A DNA stretch of 64,000 nucleotides from Serratia fonticola (GTDB lineage: Bacteria > Pseudomonadota > Gammaproteobacteria > Enterobacterales > Enterobacteriaceae). Below the pieces are notes generated by a model that was given only the letters and a program-made list of their open reading frames with translations, made no database searches and was not told the DNA's origin. Within the stretch, counting starts at the first letter, position 1. The number at the start of each line of letters is the position of its first letter. This document shows, piece after piece, positions 16,544 to 25,979 of this stretch. The position numbers were made by a program, and so were the translations under genes. The stretch lies in contig NZ_VFMK01000001.1 of NCBI RefSeq assembly GCF_006715025.1, positions 1,860,001 to 1,924,000 of the forward strand, in the 5' to 3' direction.

Positions 16544-17278
16544 TTAAGGGGTGAAGAAGTCAGGGGGAAAGCGCAGGTTGAAGACTATCGCATCCATCAC
16601 CACGGTTTCCAGTATCTGGCCATCGGCAGCATAGCTGACCACCTTGACCGGGAATTCCTGGCGGCTTTCTAACCATATTTCGTAGCGATGTACGTGACTG
16701 ACCGTGGCATTGGTTGAACCGGTGATGGAGAGATGCTGAACGGTTTGCCCTGATAAGGTTTCTTCACCGAAGACGACCGTTTTACCTCCTTGCTGCAGGC
16801 TGCGTATATTGCGCAGCAATGTTCCCATGTCTGATTGATCCACGCGATGGCCGTTCGGGCCCTGTACCAAGGCGTTGGTAGGTGAAAGGCTCACCACTGG
16901 CAGCGTGCCGACGCCGAATGGCCATACGCGTACTTTTTCTTTCGCTGGATCATAGATCAGCACTGCCCCAGGGTGTGGTTCGGTAAAGTCCATCCGTACC
17001 CATCCTGATTTCTCAAAGCTGTAGCGCATCAGGACCTTATCCCCTTGTGCTGAAAGGGAATGGATCCTGAGCTGATATGACGTTATCTGCTCAAAATGCT
17101 GTTGCGCGCGTACAATCTGGTCTGCCGTGCTGGTGTTCGGTTGCGAGGGGAGAGTGTCAGCGGCATGGGCAGCAAGGCATGACATCATCAGCATTGCCAG
17201 CCGCCATTGGGAGCAGGGTAAGTGTTTGATCGTTTTCTCCTGCTTTATTTGAGGGCCAACAAAAGGGCGTTCCATCAT
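16544..17278 (-). CDS. Exported LolA-like protein of unknown role
   Basis: About 244 residues with a hydrophobic signal segment ending AAHA near residue 39, then an all-beta body (MRYSFEKSGWVRMDF, GAVLIYDPAKEKVRVWPFG, HRYEIWLESRQEFPVKV). This is typical of LolA/LppX-like or DUF1571-type lipoprotein-handling folds; the exact family is unsure. The start is uncertain: ATG 17278 has no clear Shine-Dalgarno, while a CAGGAG further in has no conventional start codon after it. It is first of a two-gene operon with the SRPBCC/GNAT fusion. Confidence 0.65.
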   Translation of the reverse strand: MMERPFVGPQIKQEKTIKHLPCSQWRLAMLMMSCLAAHAADTLPSQPNTSTADQIVRAQQHFEQITSYQLRIHSLSAQGDKVLMRYSFEKSGWVRMDFTEPHPGAVLIYDPAKEKVRVWPFGVGTLPVVSLSPTNALVQGPNGHRVDQSDMGTLLRNIRSLQQGGKTVVFGEETLSGQTVQHLSITGSTNATVSHVHRYEIWLESRQEFPVKVVSYAADGQILETVVMDAIVFNLRFPPDFFTP

Positions 17279-17506
17279 TAAATATAGGCCGAATTACAGC
17301 GAATAAATAAAACACTTTATTATTGGCTTAATTATATGATTTTAAAGGTGGCCTGGAAAAACTGACGCCTATTCAGGTAACGGGGGACGACGATAAAACA
17401 CCGGGCAGCAGGGAAAAATCCCTCCTGGTAACAATAGATAGACATTTGAATTGTTTCGATTTGATGCCTCGCAATTTTATCCCTGATAACCGAAAGCCGT
17501 CTACAC

Positions 17507-17536
17507 TTGACAGAGAACTTTGACCCTTATTCATAT
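17507..17536 (+). promoter_or_regulatory. Likely promoter of the glucan phosphorylase gene
   Basis: A perfect TTGACA at 17507-17512 is followed at 18 bp by TCATAT (17531-17536), about 50 bp upstream of the ATG at 17587. Elsewhere in the 308-bp gap 17279-17586 I see AT-rich sequence but no gene. Confidence 0.5.
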
Positions 17537-17586
17537 TTTTGTATCGGGACTCACCACTCAGAGAGACGACTTATATAGGGATAAAA

Positions 17587-20034
17587 ATGAACACAAAGCC
17601 GAGTCGTATTGAAATGCCTGGCGTTGAAGAGATAAAAAATAATTTAATCAGCAAGTTAAGATATGTTTTATGTCTGGAACGACAGGATGCCACTTCTGCG
17701 GATATTTTTAATGCGCTGGCCTTGGCCCTGCGAGATTATCAGCTCGATAGCTTTTTCAGTACCCAGCGCTGTCGGCAAGAGGCACACCCCAAGCGGTTAT
17801 ATTATTTATCGATGGAATTTTTACTTGGCCAGTCGCTGCGTAATAACGCGATGAATCTGGGGTTATTACCTGCCGTTAAACAGGTGGTGAGTGAGCTCGG
17901 TTTTGATTTTGATGAGATTATCGCGCAAGAGCCCGATGCGGCGTTGGGCAACGGAGGGTTAGGCCGCCTGGCCGCCTGCTTTATCGATTCGATGGCGACG
18001 TTGGATATAGCCGCTTCAGGCCACGGCATCAAATACGAATATGGCCTGTTTAAACAATCCATACAGAATGGTAAGCAGGTTGAACAGCCGGACGACTGGC
18101 ATGCTACCCATTCCCCCTGGCTGATTGATCATCATTCGCAACTGATGCTGATCCCTATTGGTGGGCACATTGAGGAAAGTGAGGATATCGACGGCAATTA
18201 CAACCCGATGTGGATGGACTGGAAGGTGATTGTTGGTGTGCCGCACGATTATTTCGTCACGGGGTATGGAGGTAACACGGTGAATAAACTGCGTTTATAC
18301 AGCGCCAGCGCGTCAGACTCATTTGATGTCCATATTTTTAACCGTGGTGACTATTTGCGTGCGGTTAGCCAGAAAATAGCCTCAGAGAATATCTCAAAAA
18401 TACTTTATCCGGCAGATGAGATCCCATCAGGTAAGGAATTACGCCTGACGCAGGAGTATTTTCTGGTTGCCTGCACCTTACGTGATATTTTTCAGGAATA
18501 TGCTCAGCGATCGGACGACATTACCGGCCTGCCGGATGCGGTTGCCATCCAGCTAAATGATACTCACCCAGCGTTGACCATCGTTGAGATGATGCGCACG
18601 CTGGTGGACGAACATCGCCTGGATTGGGATCTTGCCTGGCGTATCACACAGAAAACCTGTGCGTTTACCAATCATACCCTGATGCCTGAAGCGCTGGAAA
18701 CCTGGCCCGTGGCACTGTTTGAAAAACTGTTGCCGCGCCACCTGCAGATTCTCTACGAAATCAATTATCGCTTCCTGGCTGAGGTCGCAGAGAAGTGGCC
18801 AGATAAGCCAGAGCTGCTGGCTTCACTCTCGCTGTTTGAAGAGGGAGCGGAGAAAAAAATCCGCATGGCCAATCTGGCCATCGTGGGTAGCCATAAGGTC
18901 AATGGGGTGGCTAAGCTGCATTCTGAACTGATTAAACAACAACTGGTTCCCCACTTTTATTTTATCTCACCGGAAAAATTTACCAATCAGACCAACGGCG
19001 TAACGCCAAGGCGCTGGATCCAGCAGGCTAACCCTGGCCTTGCCGATTTTCTCACCCGCCAGTTAGGCCCCAGCTGGGTAACCGATCTTGATCAATTACA
19101 GCAGTTGAAGAAATTGGCCAAGGACAGTGCTGCCCTGGAGAAGATTCAGAGCATCAAACTGCATAACAAACAGGCGCTTTGTCGGCTTATTGCCGCGCAG
19201 CAGGGCATAAAAATTGATCCGTCAGCCCTGTTTGACAGTCAGGTGAAGCGTATTCATGAGTACAAAAGGCAATTGCTGAACATCCTGCACGTCATACACC
19301 TGTATTTGGGGATCGTGGAGTCCGGTAAAACGCAGATGCAGCCTAAGGTTCATTTGTTCTCTGGCAAAGCCGCGCCAGGCTACGCCATGGCTAAACTGAT
19401 CGTTCAGCTGATTAATGAGGTAGCGAGCACGGTTAATAGCGATCCGCGGGCCAAAGGCCAGCTTAACGTCCTGTTTCTGGAGGATTATAAAGTCTCGCTG
19501 GCTGAACATATCATTCCTGCTACCGATCTTTCCGAGCAGATCTCGACGGCCGGTACCGAGGCTTCGGGTACCAGTAATATGAAGTTTGCCATGAACGGTG
19601 CCTTGACCATCGGTACGATGGATGGCGCCAATATTGAGATCCGTGATGCGGTAGGGGCCGATAATTTTTATCTGTTTGGGGCCAATGCGGCGGAAATCGA
19701 TACTCATCGTCAGACGGGGGATCATAACCAGATCTATCCTGACAATCTGGCGATCAGAGAAGCGGTCGATGCGTTGGTCTCTGGCCGGTTTCATCCGGAC
19801 ACGTCACTTTTTCAACCGATTTATCGCATGTTGACCACCGGCGATCACTATTGCCATTTGCTGGATTTTGACAGTTATCGTCTTGCCCAGCATCAGGCGC
19901 TGGAGGATTTTTGCCAGCCCCAGCAGTGGCATCAACGGGCGCTGCTGAACATTGCGGGGATGGGCGGTTTTTCAAGCGATCGCACCATTAAGGGATACGC
20001 CAGCGAAATCTGGGGGATCCCTTGCGGCAGTTAA
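17587..20034 (+). CDS. Glycogen/alpha-glucan phosphorylase (GT35)
   Basis: Releases glucose-1-phosphate from the non-reducing ends of glycogen or maltodextrins with pyridoxal phosphate as cofactor. The 815 residues match the family length. Visible are YYLSMEFLLGQSL, LGNGGLGRLAACF, the VTPRRW segment and the PLP-lysine signature EASGTSNMK at 658-666 (Lys666). AGGGA precedes the ATG at 17587; the frame is open 16 codons upstream. The sequence is clearly diverged from E. coli GlgP, and it is not in a glg or mal operon, so a second phosphorylase is likely. Only 87 bp with no T-run terminator separate it from the REC-PP2C gene, so co-transcription with the signalling block is plausible. Confidence 0.93.
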   Translation: MNTKPSRIEMPGVEEIKNNLISKLRYVLCLERQDATSADIFNALALALRDYQLDSFFSTQRCRQEAHPKRLYYLSMEFLLGQSLRNNAMNLGLLPAVKQVVSELGFDFDEIIAQEPDAALGNGGLGRLAACFIDSMATLDIAASGHGIKYEYGLFKQSIQNGKQVEQPDDWHATHSPWLIDHHSQLMLIPIGGHIEESEDIDGNYNPMWMDWKVIVGVPHDYFVTGYGGNTVNKLRLYSASASDSFDVHIFNRGDYLRAVSQKIASENISKILYPADEIPSGKELRLTQEYFLVACTLRDIFQEYAQRSDDITGLPDAVAIQLNDTHPALTIVEMMRTLVDEHRLDWDLAWRITQKTCAFTNHTLMPEALETWPVALFEKLLPRHLQILYEINYRFLAEVAEKWPDKPELLASLSLFEEGAEKKIRMANLAIVGSHKVNGVAKLHSELIKQQLVPHFYFISPEKFTNQTNGVTPRRWIQQANPGLADFLTRQLGPSWVTDLDQLQQLKKLAKDSAALEKIQSIKLHNKQALCRLIAAQQGIKIDPSALFDSQVKRIHEYKRQLLNILHVIHLYLGIVESGKTQMQPKVHLFSGKAAPGYAMAKLIVQLINEVASTVNSDPRAKGQLNVLFLEDYKVSLAEHIIPATDLSEQISTAGTEASGTSNMKFAMNGALTIGTMDGANIEIRDAVGADNFYLFGANAAEIDTHRQTGDHNQIYPDNLAIREAVDALVSGRFHPDTSLFQPIYRMLTTGDHYCHLLDFDSYRLAQHQALEDFCQPQQWHQRALLNIAGMGGFSSDRTIKGYASEIWGIPCGS

Positions 20035-20121
20035 CCAAGATGAATTTAACCTCCCTGGCGGGCCTGCAGGGGACTTCAACCTGATTTGAACATGGCCTGG
20101 CAAGGCAAAGGATTATCACGT

Positions 20122-21411
20122 ATGGAACCCGTTACCCACAGTCAGCTCGTTGGGGCATTGCAGGTGACCGTGCTGATTGTAGACGATTCAAAAAGCTATC
20201 GGCATCTGATGGCGGCCACATTGGTTAAATGGGGATTTACCGTCTGCGAAGCTGAAGATGGCCAGCAGGCGTTGCAAAAGCTGGCTCAACGGCCGATCCA
20301 GATCGTTATCAGTGACTGGGAAATGCCTAATATGGACGGTGTAGCATTATGTCAGGCTATCCGCAGTGGCGATTTTGGTCATTATATTTATGTCATTCTG
20401 GTCACAGCCCGACAATCTCTCGAAGATCTGCTGACGGGAATGGCGTCTGGAGCCGATGATTTTTTATCGAAACCGGTTAATCAGAGCCAACTCCGTGCCC
20501 GTTTACATGCGGCTGAGCGTGTGCTGTTGCTTGAAAGCACGTTGGCCACACGTAATGAAAAGCTCTCTTATGCCTATCAACAAATAGAGTCCGATCTGCA
20601 GGCGGCGGCCAAGCTGCAGCACAGTTTCTTACCGGCGCACAATCTGTTGTTGGCTGGGTTTGAATTTGACTGGATGTTTTTACCTTCGGCCTATGTTTCA
20701 GGTGATTTATTGAATTATTTTCCGTTGGGGGAGCGCCATATCGCTTTCTTTAGCGTTGATGTGGCTGGACATGGTGTCAGTGCAGCCATGCTCTCTCTGG
20801 CTGTATCACGTGAATTTATGGCGGGCCGAATCAGCAGTCATCTGTTATTGGAACACTCGCCTGATGGGGAAAGCATTCCAGCAGCCCCACATCGTGTGGT
20901 CGGAGAATTGAACCGGCGTTTTTGTCTGGATAATGAACAGGTCTCCAGCTATTACACACTGATCTATGGCGTTATTGATGTTAGCAACGGCAAGGGAACG
21001 CTTTGCCAGGCAGGGCATCCGACGCCGTTTATCATCCGGGCAGACGGCGAGTTATCCTGCGTTGGGGAAGGGGGAATGCCGGTGGGGCTGTTTGAGGATG
21101 CCGACTATCAGGATAGTGACTTTACCCTCGATATAGGGGATCGGCTTTACCTCTACAGCGACGGGATCATTGAATGTGAGAATCACCTTCAAGAGCTTTA
21201 TGGCGAGCAGCGTTTACAGGCACTGCTCAGTGAATGTCGGCACATGGCAAAGGATCGGGTGTTTGCCAGGGTGGAGAATGTGTTGAAGACCTGGTGCTGT
21301 AATGACGAAGAGCCTCTTCAGAAGCAGGGAACAACCTCGCCTCAGCCCTTTGCTGACGATATTTCACTGATGGCGGTTGAACGTATTGGCGTAGCAACGA
21401 TGACATTATAA
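20122..21411 (+). CDS. Response regulator with PP2C (RsbU/SpoIIE-type) phosphatase output
   Basis: 429 residues. The N-terminal receiver has VLIVDDSKSYRHL, phospho-acceptor Asp in ISDWEMPNMDG and Lys in FLSKPVN. After a short coiled linker comes a PP2C phosphatase with its metal-binding acidic motifs: YVSGDLL, FSVDVAGHGVSAAM, CQAGHPTP, LYLYSDGIIE and FADDISLM. It should dephosphorylate the STAS protein encoded next, under control of a histidine kinase. I chose ATG 20122 with AAGGA upstream; TTG 20086 and ATG 20092 are alternatives. It heads a tight run with the STAS and kinase genes. Confidence 0.92.
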   Translation: MEPVTHSQLVGALQVTVLIVDDSKSYRHLMAATLVKWGFTVCEAEDGQQALQKLAQRPIQIVISDWEMPNMDGVALCQAIRSGDFGHYIYVILVTARQSLEDLLTGMASGADDFLSKPVNQSQLRARLHAAERVLLLESTLATRNEKLSYAYQQIESDLQAAAKLQHSFLPAHNLLLAGFEFDWMFLPSAYVSGDLLNYFPLGERHIAFFSVDVAGHGVSAAMLSLAVSREFMAGRISSHLLLEHSPDGESIPAAPHRVVGELNRRFCLDNEQVSSYYTLIYGVIDVSNGKGTLCQAGHPTPFIIRADGELSCVGEGGMPVGLFEDADYQDSDFTLDIGDRLYLYSDGIIECENHLQELYGEQRLQALLSECRHMAKDRVFARVENVLKTWCCNDEEPLQKQGTTSPQPFADDISLMAVERIGVATMTL

Positions 21412-21424
21412 GGAAGGCGTCGTT

Positions 21425-21763
21425 ATGAACTTTGAGATCCAGACTGAGCGCGGTATTGAAATTATTGCCCCTTTGGTGCGTCGTCTTGATGCGTCAGTGG
21501 TCACTGTTTTCAAACAGGAGATTCTTTCATTTATTCAGCAGGGTAAAAACTGCATTCTGCTGGATTTCCGCCATGTTGAGTTTATCGACAGCAGTTGCCT
21601 CGGGGCGTTGGTTTCAATCCTCAAGACATTAAATGGGCGTGGCGATCTGGCGCTTTGCGCCTTGAACAGCAATATTCAGAATATGTTCAAGCTGACGCGC
21701 ATGGATCGGATTTTCACGATTGGCAGCGATCGCGATGCCGCATTGGACATCATGTCTCGCTGA
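21425..21763 (+). CDS. STAS-domain anti-sigma factor antagonist (RsbV/SpoIIAA-like)
   Basis: 112 residues forming one STAS domain. The phosphorylation loop FIDSSCLGAL carries Ser56/Ser57, the residues that the partner kinase phosphorylates and the PP2C protein dephosphorylates. AAGGA precedes the ATG and it starts 13 bp after the phosphatase gene. In the unphosphorylated state it would bind the RsbW-like protein or another effector; a GGDEF protein is encoded two genes on, as in the HsbA-HsbD pair of Pseudomonas. Confidence 0.93.
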   Translation: MNFEIQTERGIEIIAPLVRRLDASVVTVFKQEILSFIQQGKNCILLDFRHVEFIDSSCLGALVSILKTLNGRGDLALCALNSNIQNMFKLTRMDRIFTIGSDRDAALDIMSR

Positions 21764-21795
21764 GCCTGAATGACGATGTGATGAGGAGAGACGGT

Positions 21796-22242
21796 ATGGC
21801 AAATGCCAATATGACGCTGAGCTTACCGGCATCACTGGGCAGTCTCGCGAAGTTGAGCAACGCGCTGTATGACTTTGTTGCCCCATTTTCGCTGGATCCG
21901 ACCATGATTTATCAGGTTGATTTGGCCTCAAGCGAAGCATTTACCAATATTGTCAAACATGCAGTGAATTATGACGATAACCAAAATGTCATGATTACCT
22001 TGGCCAACGATGGCCATCACCTGACATTAACGCTCTCGGATCGCGGTTTGGCGATCCCGGATGATATTTTGCAGCAATGGGTAACGCCGCCAGAGCTTTC
22101 TCCTGACCCTCTGGATCAAGCCAGTTGGCCGGAGGGCGGGATGGGGTTGATATTGATTCGCTCCGTCATGGATACCGTACGGTATGAAACAAGCAATGGC
22201 TGCAACCGGTTGACGTTGATCAAGAACTTATCGCGTCAGTGA
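21796..22242 (+). CDS. RsbW-like serine kinase / anti-sigma ATPase
   Basis: 148 residues of GHKL ATPase fold: N-box SSEAFTNIVKHAVN, the DRGLAIP nucleotide loop and the glycine-rich GGMGLILIRSVMD near the C-terminus. It is expected to phosphorylate the STAS partner and to switch between partners. AGGAG lies seven bases before ATG 21796; ATG 21781 in frame has no Shine-Dalgarno. No sigma factor gene is present in the window, so the released target may be the adjacent c-di-GMP enzymes rather than a sigma factor. Confidence 0.88.
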   Translation: MANANMTLSLPASLGSLAKLSNALYDFVAPFSLDPTMIYQVDLASSEAFTNIVKHAVNYDDNQNVMITLANDGHHLTLTLSDRGLAIPDDILQQWVTPPELSPDPLDQASWPEGGMGLILIRSVMDTVRYETSNGCNRLTLIKNLSRQ

Positions 22243-22284
22243 GCTTTGCACTTTTGCACCAGGGATTAACCGTCTGGAGTGGTG

Positions 22285-24162
22285 ATGATCGAACCTTGTA
22301 TGCCAGCCAATGAGTCATTACGTCAAATGGCATTGGATTCGCTTCGTATCCTGGATAGCCATGCGTTGGAAAAACTGGACAGGATAACGCGCCTTGCGGC
22401 CAGCTACTTTGGTGTGCCGATTGCCTTGATTTCGTTGATTGACCGTGACCGGCAGTGGTTTCTGTCGCGCTTTGGTTTGGATGTTAAAGAAACGCCGAGA
22501 AAGATCTCGTTCTGTGCGCATACCATTTTGCAGCAGGACGCTTTAATTGTGCCAAATGTGGCCAATGACATGCGTTTTGCCGATAACCCACTGGTTAAAG
22601 GCGAGCCGCATATCGGTTTTTATGTTGGGCAGCCGCTGCTGTCTCTGGAGGGGTTACCGCTGGGCACCCTTTGTCTCATTGATCGGCAACCGCGTACATT
22701 CACTCAGCAACAGGTGGCCGAACTGCAGGATTTTGCCGAGATCATCGAGGAGTATTTGCACAGTCTGGAGCGCAGCATTTATACAGAGAGCCTGAAGTCG
22801 GATCTGCAGCGCTCCGAAGCGATGTTTGAGCAAACATTCTTTCAGGCGGCTGTGGGCATGGCACTGGTTTCATTAGAGGGATACTGGCTGCGGGTCAATC
22901 CGCGCATTTGCGAACTGCTGGGCTACAGCGAGCAGAAACTGTTAACGCTCAATTTCCAGGACATAACCCATCCGGACGACCTGGACAGCGATCTTGAACT
23001 GTTACAACAGCTGTTGGCCAATGAGATCGCCACCTATTCAATGGAGAAACGTTATTTCCGTGGTAATGGCTCTACCCTATGGGTGGAATTGACCGTTGCG
23101 CTTCATCGCTTGCCAGATGGGAGTCCAGGCCATTTCATTTCCGTTCTCGTGGATATCAGTGAGCGCAAATTGGCTGAAACCAACCTGCGGACTCTGCAGC
23201 ATGAGCTGGAGGATCGGGTTATCTCTCGGACGGAAGAACTCAGTATCGTTGTGAACAAGCTGAATCTGGAGATTGAACACAGAATGAATGCCCAGCATCA
23301 GCTTAATGCGGAAAAAGAACGTTTGCGGGCGATCACGGATAACATGCCAGCGTTAATCAGCCAGGTTGGGCCGGATGAGGTTTATCAGTTTGCCAACAGT
23401 GCTTACCAACGCTGGTTTGGTATTGATGAGGCGTCACTGAAAACAATGACCTTACGGCAGTTTATGGGAGAAAAAGCCTACCACGTGGCCAAGCCGATGA
23501 TCGAAAAGGCCCTGCAAGGGCAAACGGTCAGCTTTGAGAACGAATTGCAGACGCAAACAGGCTCGCTGATGATTCATACCACGCTTGTGCCGTGTGAAAC
23601 ACAAGGTTTCTATATTTTGTCGATGGATATCAGCGAGCTAAAACGGTTACAGCGGCGGTTGGAATATGATGTCACCCATGATCTCCTGACCGGTTTACCT
23701 AACCGCCGGGCTTTTCTTCATCAGTTGGCGCAGACCCGAGAAGAGTGCCTGAATCACGGGCACTCTATGGCCGTGTTGTTCATCGATCTGGATGGCTTCA
23801 AGCAAATCAACGATAACCTGGGGCATGACTACGGTGACGTGGTATTGAAAACATTTGCCAAGTTACTGACGGGGTGTATCCACAATGCAGGGTTTGTTGC
23901 CAGATTGGCTGGCGATGAATTTACCGCCGTGCTTTGGCGATTGTCCGAGCCGCGCATACAGATCTCGCATTTTTGCGAAAACGTGCTGGTACAACTGGCG
24001 GCGCTGACGCAGATAGGGGGGCGGGAGATGAGCCTATCGGCCAGTATAGGTGCAGCGATTTACAGTGGTGAGGATACGACGGTCAAGGCGTTGTTAGTAG
24101 AGGCAGACACCGCCATGTACCGTGCAAAATCGGCAGGAAAGGGTAAGTATTCGATCTATTAG
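22285..24162 (+). CDS. GAF-PAS-PAS-GGDEF diguanylate cyclase
   Basis: 625 residues: GAF at about 20-160 (DRDRQWFLSRFGL, RKISFCAHTI), PAS/PAC at about 180-300 (HPDDLDSDLELL), a helical linker, a second PAS at about 345-450, and a GGDEF domain from about 460. The signature reads AGDEF at 542-546; the first Gly is Ala, a substitution found in some active cyclases. The inhibitory RxxD site is not present (His-Asn-Ala-Gly at its place). Asp in FIDLDGFKQIND is conserved. It should make c-di-GMP in response to a small-molecule or redox cue. GGAG lies before ATG 22285. Close spacing suggests operon with the partner-switch genes. Confidence 0.92.
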   Translation: MIEPCMPANESLRQMALDSLRILDSHALEKLDRITRLAASYFGVPIALISLIDRDRQWFLSRFGLDVKETPRKISFCAHTILQQDALIVPNVANDMRFADNPLVKGEPHIGFYVGQPLLSLEGLPLGTLCLIDRQPRTFTQQQVAELQDFAEIIEEYLHSLERSIYTESLKSDLQRSEAMFEQTFFQAAVGMALVSLEGYWLRVNPRICELLGYSEQKLLTLNFQDITHPDDLDSDLELLQQLLANEIATYSMEKRYFRGNGSTLWVELTVALHRLPDGSPGHFISVLVDISERKLAETNLRTLQHELEDRVISRTEELSIVVNKLNLEIEHRMNAQHQLNAEKERLRAITDNMPALISQVGPDEVYQFANSAYQRWFGIDEASLKTMTLRQFMGEKAYHVAKPMIEKALQGQTVSFENELQTQTGSLMIHTTLVPCETQGFYILSMDISELKRLQRRLEYDVTHDLLTGLPNRRAFLHQLAQTREECLNHGHSMAVLFIDLDGFKQINDNLGHDYGDVVLKTFAKLLTGCIHNAGFVARLAGDEFTAVLWRLSEPRIQISHFCENVLVQLAALTQIGGREMSLSASIGAAIYSGEDTTVKALLVEADTAMYRAKSAGKGKYSIY

Positions 24163-24213
24163 GACGTCAGTATTACGTGCTGGTGATGATCTGCTGCTTA
24201 AGAGGCCGTAGGA

Positions 24214-25971
24214 ATGTTGAGACAACTGAGCAAAGATGAAGAAGAACGGCTGGCCTCGCTTGATGCACTTGAAGCGTTAAGCGGCGCACATGATGACGCT
24301 TTTCACAATATTTTAGATATTACTTCCAGACTGCTCAATCTACCGGGTTGTTTTATCTATCTTTTTGGTTCAAAAAGGATCTGGATAAAAGCCAAGAAAA
24401 ACACCACGCTTGAGGTAATAGATAATCATAGCCCGTTGTTCAACTTTGTCCGCAACAACCATAGCGCTTTGATTTGCGAAGATACGCTGCAAGATGCGCG
24501 TTTTGTAGCCGATCCGATGATTAATATCGGGGAAGGGATCCGGCAGTTTGTTGCTACACCGCTGCGTACACGCGAAGGCTATATTATTGGGGCTCTCTGT
24601 CTCATCAGCAGCAAGCCAGGGGCCTTTTCCAAGTCCAAGATGCAGCTATTGGCCAATATGGCGACGATAGTGATTGAACTGATAGAAGCGCAAAGCGAAA
24701 TTGGGCTTGTCGATGCCGTAACGCGTTTTCCCAACCGACAAAGACTGATCGGGGATATCAAACAGCTAACGCCGGAAAACGGTGAGTTTATACTGGTGCT
24801 GATTGACACTATCGATATCAAATATGCTTATGAAATGGCCCGTTCATTTGGTATGGCGGCGGTGGAAAGTGTCCTGGTCGATATTGGGCGTTTTCTGAAC
24901 ACCCTGTTTACCAAAGATCAGATGATCTATGCCATTTCCCCGGGGCGATTCGCCGTTATCCTGAGCGCGGAAAAGTGGGGATATTTCCAACGCCAGATGG
25001 AAAACTATGCGGAAAGGATCCAACGTGAAGTCCGCAGCAGCGTGCCGTTGAAACTGGAGTTTTATGCCGGTTATGTCAACTTCTTCGTCCCCTGCATCAA
25101 TCCTGCGGAACTGTTGCGCAGGGCCACCAGCGCACTGGAGGATTCAACCGACGAGCGCACCCTGGTCTCTGTTTACAATGAATCGAAAGATGAGGTGCGC
25201 AAGTTCAAATTCACGCTACTTAACGATCTCGCCGAAAGCCTTAATCAGCAGGTTGGGCTGTATTTGCTGTTTCAGCCGAAGGTCGAGCTCGCTACGGGGA
25301 AAATTGTCGGGGCCGAAGCTTTGCTGCGTTGGCGGCATTTGGCACTGGGCGAAATCATGCCGGATGCCTTTATCCCGATGGCTGAAAACACCTCTTTGAT
25401 CAAACCGCTGACAGAATTTGTTATTTCGCGTACGGTTGAGCAGGTCGGTCAATTACGCCAGATCGGCGTTGAGATCCCGATATCCATCAATATCAGCGCT
25501 AACAATTTTGTCGAGAAGGGCTTTGCCGAAAAGCTGGATCGTATGGTGTTGGCGGGCGGCCTGTTGCCAAAAGATATTGAGATTGAGTGCCTGGAAACGC
25601 AGCGTATTCTTGAAAGCAGTGACGCTCTGGCCTGTGTTAAACAGCTGCACAATAAAGGTTATGCCATTGCACTGGATGATTTTGGCACCGGCTATAGCAA
25701 TCTGAATTATTTACGCAAAATCCCGGTTGATCTTATCAAACTCGATCGCTCGTTAATCGAAGATCTGAGATCGGATCAGGAAAGCCGTATTATTGTGGAA
25801 AATATTATTGGGCTACTGCATAAGCTTGATTACGTCGTATTAGCTGAGGGCGTAGAAGATCAGGAAACGATCGATTACCTGGAGAAATACCATTGCGATA
25901 TTGTGCAGGGGTATTTCTTTTATCCGCCAATGACGCAGGAAAGGTTGGGGCTGTTGGTCGCGGCGCAATAA
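24214..25971 (+). CDS. GAF-degenerate GGDEF-EAL c-di-GMP phosphodiesterase
   Basis: 585 residues. The N-terminal GAF (to about 165) is followed by a GGDEF-fold domain in which the signature is replaced by SPGRF, so cyclase activity is unlikely. The EAL domain starts near 350 with EALLRW at 368, SINISANNF, DDFGTGYSNL at 487-496, IKLDRSLI and LAEGVEDQETI; the metal and water-coordinating acidic residues and catalytic Lys appear present, so it is probably an active phosphodiesterase. It pairs with the upstream cyclase, 51 bp away, giving opposing activities in one unit. It is convergent with the hybrid kinase gene, 8 bp apart. Confidence 0.92.
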   Translation: MLRQLSKDEEERLASLDALEALSGAHDDAFHNILDITSRLLNLPGCFIYLFGSKRIWIKAKKNTTLEVIDNHSPLFNFVRNNHSALICEDTLQDARFVADPMINIGEGIRQFVATPLRTREGYIIGALCLISSKPGAFSKSKMQLLANMATIVIELIEAQSEIGLVDAVTRFPNRQRLIGDIKQLTPENGEFILVLIDTIDIKYAYEMARSFGMAAVESVLVDIGRFLNTLFTKDQMIYAISPGRFAVILSAEKWGYFQRQMENYAERIQREVRSSVPLKLEFYAGYVNFFVPCINPAELLRRATSALEDSTDERTLVSVYNESKDEVRKFKFTLLNDLAESLNQQVGLYLLFQPKVELATGKIVGAEALLRWRHLALGEIMPDAFIPMAENTSLIKPLTEFVISRTVEQVGQLRQIGVEIPISINISANNFVEKGFAEKLDRMVLAGGLLPKDIEIECLETQRILESSDALACVKQLHNKGYAIALDDFGTGYSNLNYLRKIPVDLIKLDRSLIEDLRSDQESRIIVENIIGLLHKLDYVVLAEGVEDQETIDYLEKYHCDIVQGYFFYPPMTQERLGLLVAAQ

Positions 25972-25979
25972 GCCGCGAT

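Noticed and set aside
20122..22242. A classical general-stress sigma-B type module
   Set aside because: The phosphatase, antagonist and kinase are present but no sigma factor gene is; the neighbouring GGDEF/EAL genes are the likelier targets.
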